Shown piece by piece: positions 5,740 to 9,339 of a stretch of 9,339 nucleotides of DNA. The stretch is taken from contig JBDUDA010000116.1 of assembly GCA_040003205.1 (NCBI GenBank), positions 1 through 9,339 on the forward strand, in the 5' to 3' direction. The notes beneath the pieces are model-generated. The model searched no databases. It was not told the origin of the DNA and saw nothing but the letters and a program-made list of their open reading frames with translations. The position numbers were made by a program, and so were the translations under genes. Positions within the stretch are counted from its first letter, which is position 1, and every line of letters begins with the position of its first letter. Source of the DNA: JALYIM01 sp040003205 (lineage in GTDB: Bacteria > Acidobacteriota > Terriglobia > Terriglobales > Acidobacteriaceae).

Positions 5740-6351
5740 TTGGTCGTGGGGCGCAATTATACAGATCGTTGCATCGAGCACGCGGTTTGGGATCGTGTTA
5801 CACGGTCCGCGCTTTTCTTGCAACCGGACTTCTTATTCACATCGGAAGTGGCGATTGTATCGATTGAGATGAAGCTGAAATCAAAGTCCAGTATCGATCA
5901 GGTTACGAAATATGCTTTGCTTGGACTTGTAATGAAAAAACGAGAGCAGCAACAGAAGCAACATTATTTGCTACTCCTCGGTCGTGGCACATTGGAAAAG
6001 CAATTTAAGGAAAAATTCGGCACGATAGATGACCTCAAGCAGGCTCTCAGTAAAAGCGACATAAGCGGCTTCCTCTCCAGAAAAAGTAAATGGCAAGGAG
6101 ACAAAGAGCGCTTCGGTGAGATTCTTCGGGCAATGAAGATAGTTTTCTGGAATTACGAGAGCTTCTCCAAATTCCTGCAAGATGCCAGACCATCGGACGC
6201 AGATAAGTCACTGGGTGCCGAAGTTTTTCGGAAACTGTTTGATGGTTTCAAAGAGGTTTACCCCCAGAAAACCTACGTAACGACGAATCGCGCAGGGCGT
6301 GCGATCTGGATGCTTTACACTCAGCCTGTGACGTCGCCTTCCTGGCGGTAG
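5740..6351 (+). CDS. Small AT-rich gene with PD-(D/E)XK nuclease-like motifs, possibly 5'-truncated
   Basis: This is the only plus-strand gene (203 codons from a TTG start). Residues 28-61 hold the pattern of the PD-(D/E)XK fold: QPDFLF with D30, a strand ending in E43-x-K45 (SIEMKLKSK), then Q54-x3-Y58 in a helix (DQVTKYALL), as in RecB-type nucleases. The rest is charged and helical, with no family I can name. The start is doubtful. The frame opens at 5725, inside the divergent transporter promoter. TTG at 5740 and 5818 are the only candidates with room before the motif, neither has a ribosome binding site, and the first ATG (5869) would remove the motif. GC is 43% over 5881-6180 against 62% in the neighbouring operon. 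I infer an acquired gene, perhaps from a defence or mobile module, that may have lost its 5' end. Confidence 0.6.
   Translation: MVVGRNYTDRCIEHAVWDRVTRSALFLQPDFLFTSEVAIVSIEMKLKSKSSIDQVTKYALLGLVMKKREQQQKQHYLLLLGRGTLEKQFKEKFGTIDDLKQALSKSDISGFLSRKSKWQGDKERFGEILRAMKIVFWNYESFSKFLQDARPSDADKSLGAEVFRKLFDGFKEVYPQKTYVTTNRAGRAIWMLYTQPVTSPSWR
5756..5761 (-). promoter_or_regulatory. Candidate -10 box of the transporter operon promoter
   Basis: The minus strand carries a perfect TATAAT, 33 nt upstream of the ATG at 5722, in a place suited to drive the operon. A TG pair sits directly before the hexamer, close to an extended -10. The -35 position at 16-18 bp spacing (CGCGTG and neighbours) is poor, so an activator or another sigma factor may be needed. 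It lies inside the start of the divergent plus-strand gene. Confidence 0.45.
5793..5806. repeat. 14-bp repeat containing a CGTGT-T-ACACG palindrome, copy 2
   Basis: Identical to 292-305. Seen from the transporter operon, the palindrome (5794-5804) is centred about 40 bp upstream of the TATAAT box, a position suited to an activator. Seen from the plus-strand gene, it lies within codons 19-22. Either a regulator site or chance would explain it. Confidence 0.4.
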
Positions 6352-6450
6352 CGTAAAGCAGTGGGTGCTGTGGCAAGTTGCTGCATAGGGTATCCATCAC
6401 GCATTCCTGGTCCCTGCGGTCTGTTATCTATATATCTTTTATTACGGATT

Positions 6451-6479
6451 CCGCGGCTCGCGGCCAGTGGCGACGCTGG
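6451..6479. terminator. Two adjacent hairpins between convergent genes
   Basis: CCGCG-GCT-CGCGG (6451-6463) is followed at once by CCAGTG-GCGA-CGCTGG (6464-6479, one G-T pair). They lie between the convergent genes ending at 6351 and 6490, where termination from both sides is expected. Neither is followed by a T tract, so intrinsic termination is uncertain. The remaining sequence from 6352 to 6450 shows no gene, only an AT-rich patch at 6421-6445. Confidence 0.3.
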
Positions 6480-6489
6480 GGTGAGGAAG

Positions 6490-7491
6490 CTAAATTCCGC
6501 CGCCCTCGTGGGCGAGTGGGCTGTCGGGCGATTCACGCTCCGCCCCGGATTGCCCGGACACGGTTTGCGATTGCGATTGTGAAAATACCGTGGAAGCGAC
6601 GGGGGGAATGGCTTGGAAGATCGGCTCGTTTCGTTGTTGAAGGTAAAAAGAAACCGCGCAAGCCCGCTGCCAGAAGCGCGCAAAGAGCAGGAAAACCAAA
6701 GTCAGCTGTCCCACGAGGAATGCGCCGAACACGCTGCTTGACGGAACCAGCTTGATCCACACCACGATTCCTAACGCCAGCACGACGCCGGCAACGGCGG
6801 CGATGACCGTGTAAGTTCCCAGCAGCCGCGCGACATTCTGTTTCGTGCGACGGAATCCCTCCGCTATAGACCTTCTCACCGCGCCCTGATCGCGAACCAC
6901 CACGTCAGTTTGTGCCAAATCGAACCAGATCCGGACAAATGTGACGACGAGAAAAATAATTCCAAGGCCAACGATTTTGATCAGGAAGGGCAGCCGCTCA
7001 TGAGAGCTATTCTCTGCCGCCTTTAGAATGCCGGTTTGGGCGGCCAGCAGAAGTCCGGAAGGCAGTCCTGCAGCGACGAGAAAAAATAAGAACAGGCGTA
7101 TTGATCTCCAGATATTCAGTCCGCAAGAACGAAAGAACTCTTCCCGCGGAAGCCGGCGTTCAACGGCATAGCCCTGCAATACTCCCGGCAGCAACAGCAT
7201 GGATAAAAAAAGAAACAAAAACGCAAAATAGAGCCCCGGCAAAGTGGAACTATTGGCTGGCCTCATCTCCGCACGTGCCAGCATTTCAAAGAAAGCGACG
7301 GCATCAAAACCGTGCAATAACCTGTCCGCGTACAGGCTGTGGTCGAGGATGGCGTGTGCATGACTGCGAAAACTGGCGCCCCCCGCCAGCGCGAGCATGA
7401 GATTGAGCAAGTAAAACCAAACGACGTAACGCTTGTGACGTCCGGCGATACGAGCGCCGGAGGCGAGCAGGTTTGTTTTTTGCATCATCAT
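6490..7491 (-). CDS. Six-helix inner-membrane protein of unknown function
   Basis: The 333-residue protein has six likely membrane segments (about 21-39, 86-108, 130-152, 170-190, 224-247 and 255-278), a short basic N-terminus and a polar, Gln/Ser-rich tail from about residue 285. The cytoplasmic-looking stretch DLAQTDVVVRDQGAVRRSI (191-209), followed by EGFRRTKQN, is of a type seen in uncharacterised bacterial membrane proteins with a repeated helix-amphipathic-helix layout. I cannot assign a family or function. It begins 4 nt after the stop of the M1 peptidase gene and is surely in the same operon, so a role beside the exported peptidase is the best contextual guess. Three ATG codons stand in a row; AGGG at 7497-7494 is 2 nt from the first and 8 nt from the third, so translation may really begin at 7485, two residues later. 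Confidence 0.82.
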   Translation of the reverse strand: MMMQKTNLLASGARIAGRHKRYVVWFYLLNLMLALAGGASFRSHAHAILDHSLYADRLLHGFDAVAFFEMLARAEMRPANSSTLPGLYFAFLFLFLSMLLLPGVLQGYAVERRLPREEFFRSCGLNIWRSIRLFLFFLVAAGLPSGLLLAAQTGILKAAENSSHERLPFLIKIVGLGIIFLVVTFVRIWFDLAQTDVVVRDQGAVRRSIAEGFRRTKQNVARLLGTYTVIAAVAGVVLALGIVVWIKLVPSSSVFGAFLVGQLTLVFLLFARFWQRACAVSFYLQQRNEPIFQAIPPVASTVFSQSQSQTVSGQSGAERESPDSPLAHEGGGI

Positions 7492-7493
7492 TT

Positions 7494-7497
7494 CCCT
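7494..7497 (-). promoter_or_regulatory. Ribosome binding site of the membrane-protein gene
   Basis: AGGG on the minus strand overlaps the TAG stop of the peptidase gene (7498-7496). Its 8-nt distance to the third of three consecutive ATG codons, against 2 nt to the first, favours initiation at 7485 and suggests coupling to peptidase translation. Confidence 0.45.
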
Positions 7498-9339
7498 AAA
7501 CTAAAAACCATCCTAGAAATTGCGCGAGGGATTGGGCAAGAAACGTCCAGTAGTTGGTAACTTTGCGGGCAGGTGCTCTCCTGGGCTCGGCAAGGTAACT
7601 GGTTTTGAAATTATCGCGCAACAATAAAATCTTGTGCCCGGGGTCAATCTCCACAGACTCCACTTTTGCCCTCTTTTGGTAGGAATATCTCGCCCAGCGT
7701 TCCTGTCCGTCCCAGTGCTCTCGAACTGTGTCTCCGTTGTCGAACTTAATTTCGACGTCCACGGGAAAGACAAAGTCTCCTTTGCGATGCACAAGTACAT
7801 AAGAGGAATAATCAGTCTGATGTAGTTTTTCTTTGAAGTCAGGCTGGTACCAGTTGGTTGGCGTCGAATTAACCTTGAGCACTTCGTAGTCCAGCACCTC
7901 GGTTCCGTAGACCGCCTGATTGAAATACCATCGCAAGTCCTTGCCCGAAACTTCTTCGATTGTTCTCAAGAAATCTTCTTTACCCGGATGAGTGAAGCGG
8001 TAGCGCATGAAATATGTCTGGATTGCTTTGCGCAGACTGTCTTCTCCAACAAGACTTTCGAGCGTAAGCAGCACGCTGGCGGTTTTTCCGTATGTCACTC
8101 CGACGTAGGACCCCGAACTGGCAAACTCGTAACCTTTTCGCACCATGGGATCCAGGTCGGCGGCTCCCACATAGGAAATCCGCTGCAGCGCGTTCTCGCC
8201 AGCTGTCATTCCGGCCATATTAAGCACTGAAGTCTGTTTGCCGAAGAGGGAATCCATCACTTTGACTTCGGTATAGCTGTTGATGCCTTCATCCAGCCAG
8301 GCGTCCTCAAATTCGTTAGTGGCCACCATGCTGTACCAGTATTGATGTCCGAACTCATGCTCGACCACGACCTCGGGCAATAAAAATCCTTTCGGCATCC
8401 ACCAAGTCGTACCGCCGGTAATGAAAGTTGGATATTCCATACCTTCCGCGGCGGAGCCGGGTTCAGGGTCAACCAGCGTCAAAGTTTTGTAAGGATATGG
8501 ACCATACCAGCGCTCGAAGCGGTCGAGCGAGTTCTTAAGTATCTCTGCGTGCCTCTGACTCTGTGCCCAGTGAGCCGGCTGCATCAGAAGCCGGAGTTTA
8601 ACTAGACCCATGGCGCCAGAGAACGTGTCTTCGTAAACTTTGTAGTGCGGACTGGCAGTCCAGGCAAAATCGTGAATGTCTTCGCCGTGATACTGCATGG
8701 TTTTCGTGCCGTCGGAATTCTTCGTGCTGCTGACCTCGACTCCGCTGGCGCCGACGATTTCATATTCCGGAACCGTGAGCTTTACGTCATAGACTCCGAA
8801 GTCGGCAAAGAATTCGGTGTTGGCGTGAAACTGGTGGCAATTCCAGGCACCGTGCCACCACACTCCGACTTTGGGGAACCATTGCCCGCCGAGAACGAAG
8901 TCCCGCTTCCAGCCATTGCGCTCTAACGTCTCCGGAAATTGGTCATGGAAGGTAATTTTAAATTGTACGTAGGCGCCGGGCGCGACCGGCTTAGACAGAT
9001 GGAGTTGAACCACGGTCCGGTCGGCTTGATTGCCATCGTCCGGCTGGATGAATCGGAGCTGGGATGTAAGGTCTCCTTGACCCTCGACGACCAGGCTCTT
9101 TATTTCTACAGAGCCGTAGTTTTTGTTGTCCCATTTTTTGAAGGTTTCGTCACGGCTGCCATCCCGCTTCGCTTCTTTCAGCCAGGTCGCAGCCGGTTGA
9201 AATCCGTTCAGGTAAAGATGAAATGGAAAAGTATCGAGCGCCTGCCCGGTGAGGTTGTGGTAGGTCAGCGTCTCAATGGCATTTAGCGAATGTTTTGTGG
9301 CGTCGTATGTGGCGTCAATATCGTAGTGCACGACGCGCT
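7496..9339 (-). CDS. M1-family zinc metallopeptidase (aminopeptidase), N-terminus outside the window
   Basis: The gene enters from the right edge: the frame is open to the last base (..RVVHYDIDATYD), so the GTG at 9331 is internal, and the start and probable signal peptide are missing. Counting from that GTG (611 residues), the N-terminal beta domain runs to about 240. The catalytic domain has GMEYP at 297-301 in place of the classical GAMEN, HEFGH at 325-329 and the third zinc ligand E348 in WLDEG, giving the exact HExxH-x18-E spacing of family M1. Y414 in VTYGKTAS suits the catalytic tyrosine. All are intact, so it should be active, removing N-terminal residues from peptides. The last 21 residues (591-611) are hydrophobic and could anchor the C-terminus in a membrane. 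A multi-helix membrane protein follows 4 nt downstream. Location outside the cytoplasm is inferred from the family. Confidence 0.93.
   Translation of the reverse strand, partial: RVVHYDIDATYDATKHSLNAIETLTYHNLTGQALDTFPFHLYLNGFQPAATWLKEAKRDGSRDETFKKWDNKNYGSVEIKSLVVEGQGDLTSQLRFIQPDDGNQADRTVVQLHLSKPVAPGAYVQFKITFHDQFPETLERNGWKRDFVLGGQWFPKVGVWWHGAWNCHQFHANTEFFADFGVYDVKLTVPEYEIVGASGVEVSSTKNSDGTKTMQYHGEDIHDFAWTASPHYKVYEDTFSGAMGLVKLRLLMQPAHWAQSQRHAEILKNSLDRFERWYGPYPYKTLTLVDPEPGSAAEGMEYPTFITGGTTWWMPKGFLLPEVVVEHEFGHQYWYSMVATNEFEDAWLDEGINSYTEVKVMDSLFGKQTSVLNMAGMTAGENALQRISYVGAADLDPMVRKGYEFASSGSYVGVTYGKTASVLLTLESLVGEDSLRKAIQTYFMRYRFTHPGKEDFLRTIEEVSGKDLRWYFNQAVYGTEVLDYEVLKVNSTPTNWYQPDFKEKLHQTDYSSYVLVHRKGDFVFPVDVEIKFDNGDTVREHWDGQERWARYSYQKRAKVESVEIDPGHKILLLRDNFKTSYLAEPRRAPARKVTNYWTFLAQSLAQFLGWFLV

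Noticed and set aside
5189..5872. A 227-codon plus-strand frame opposite the substrate-binding protein
   Set aside because: It is the complement of a confidently recognised gene and its translation has low-complexity, chance-like composition.
6321..6683. A 120-codon minus-strand frame and the CGCC-TTCCT-GGCG hairpin near 6335-6347
   Set aside because: The frame overlaps the ends of two better genes in other frames. The hairpin has only four pairs and lies inside the plus-strand coding end.
1..9339. CRISPR array, insertion sequence or integrase gene
   Set aside because: No regularly spaced long repeats, transposase or integrase motifs were seen on either strand. The integrase expected from the tRNA scar must lie outside the window or be lost.

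Overview
The window looks like chromosome from an uncultured soil-type bacterium, most likely an acidobacterium. The grounds are moderate. The secreted M1 peptidase and its membrane-protein partner have an acidobacterial look, and GC is moderately high (62% by hand count over 2101-2400). The left edge carries a motif resembling the abundant TGTCATTTCGACCG-type dispersed repeat of that phylum. No rRNA or phylogenetic marker gene is present, so the taxon is an inference. Except for one small AT-rich gene, every gene lies on the minus strand.

Left part (1-1674): a 46-bp piece at 200-245 matches the 3' half of initiator tRNA-fMet (CAT anticodon, T arm, acceptor strand and encoded CCA), with no 5' half beside it. 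This is the usual scar of a mobile element integrated at a tRNA gene. On the side where such an element should lie there are spaced TGTTC repeats (315-388), a lone flap endonuclease / 5'-3' exonuclease gene (426-1316) and a region with what looks like a broken gene end (1396-1551). No integrase is in view.

Centre (1675-5722): a tightly packed four-gene operon, transcribed right to left. It encodes a membrane-anchored substrate-binding protein (ABC_sub_bind/TrpX-like), a STAS-domain protein with a long unrecognised C-terminal region, a permease (TrpY-like, BPD_transp_2) and an ATPase. Gaps are 8 and 13 nt and the last pair overlaps by 8 nt. The three transport parts make a complete ABC importer of unknown substrate (relatives take up aromatic amino acids). 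The STAS protein inside the operon is the unusual part and suggests regulation by phosphorylation or partner switching. A TATAAT box lies just upstream of the first gene.

Right-centre (5740-6351, plus strand): a 43% GC gene with PD-(D/E)XK nuclease-like motifs, squeezed against the operon promoter and with no convincing start. It is probably acquired, perhaps truncated. A 14-bp palindromic sequence beside its start is repeated exactly next to the tRNA scar.

Right part (6490-9339): a two-gene minus-strand unit, an M1-family zinc metallopeptidase (its N-terminus lies beyond the window) followed 4 nt later by a six-helix membrane protein of unknown function.
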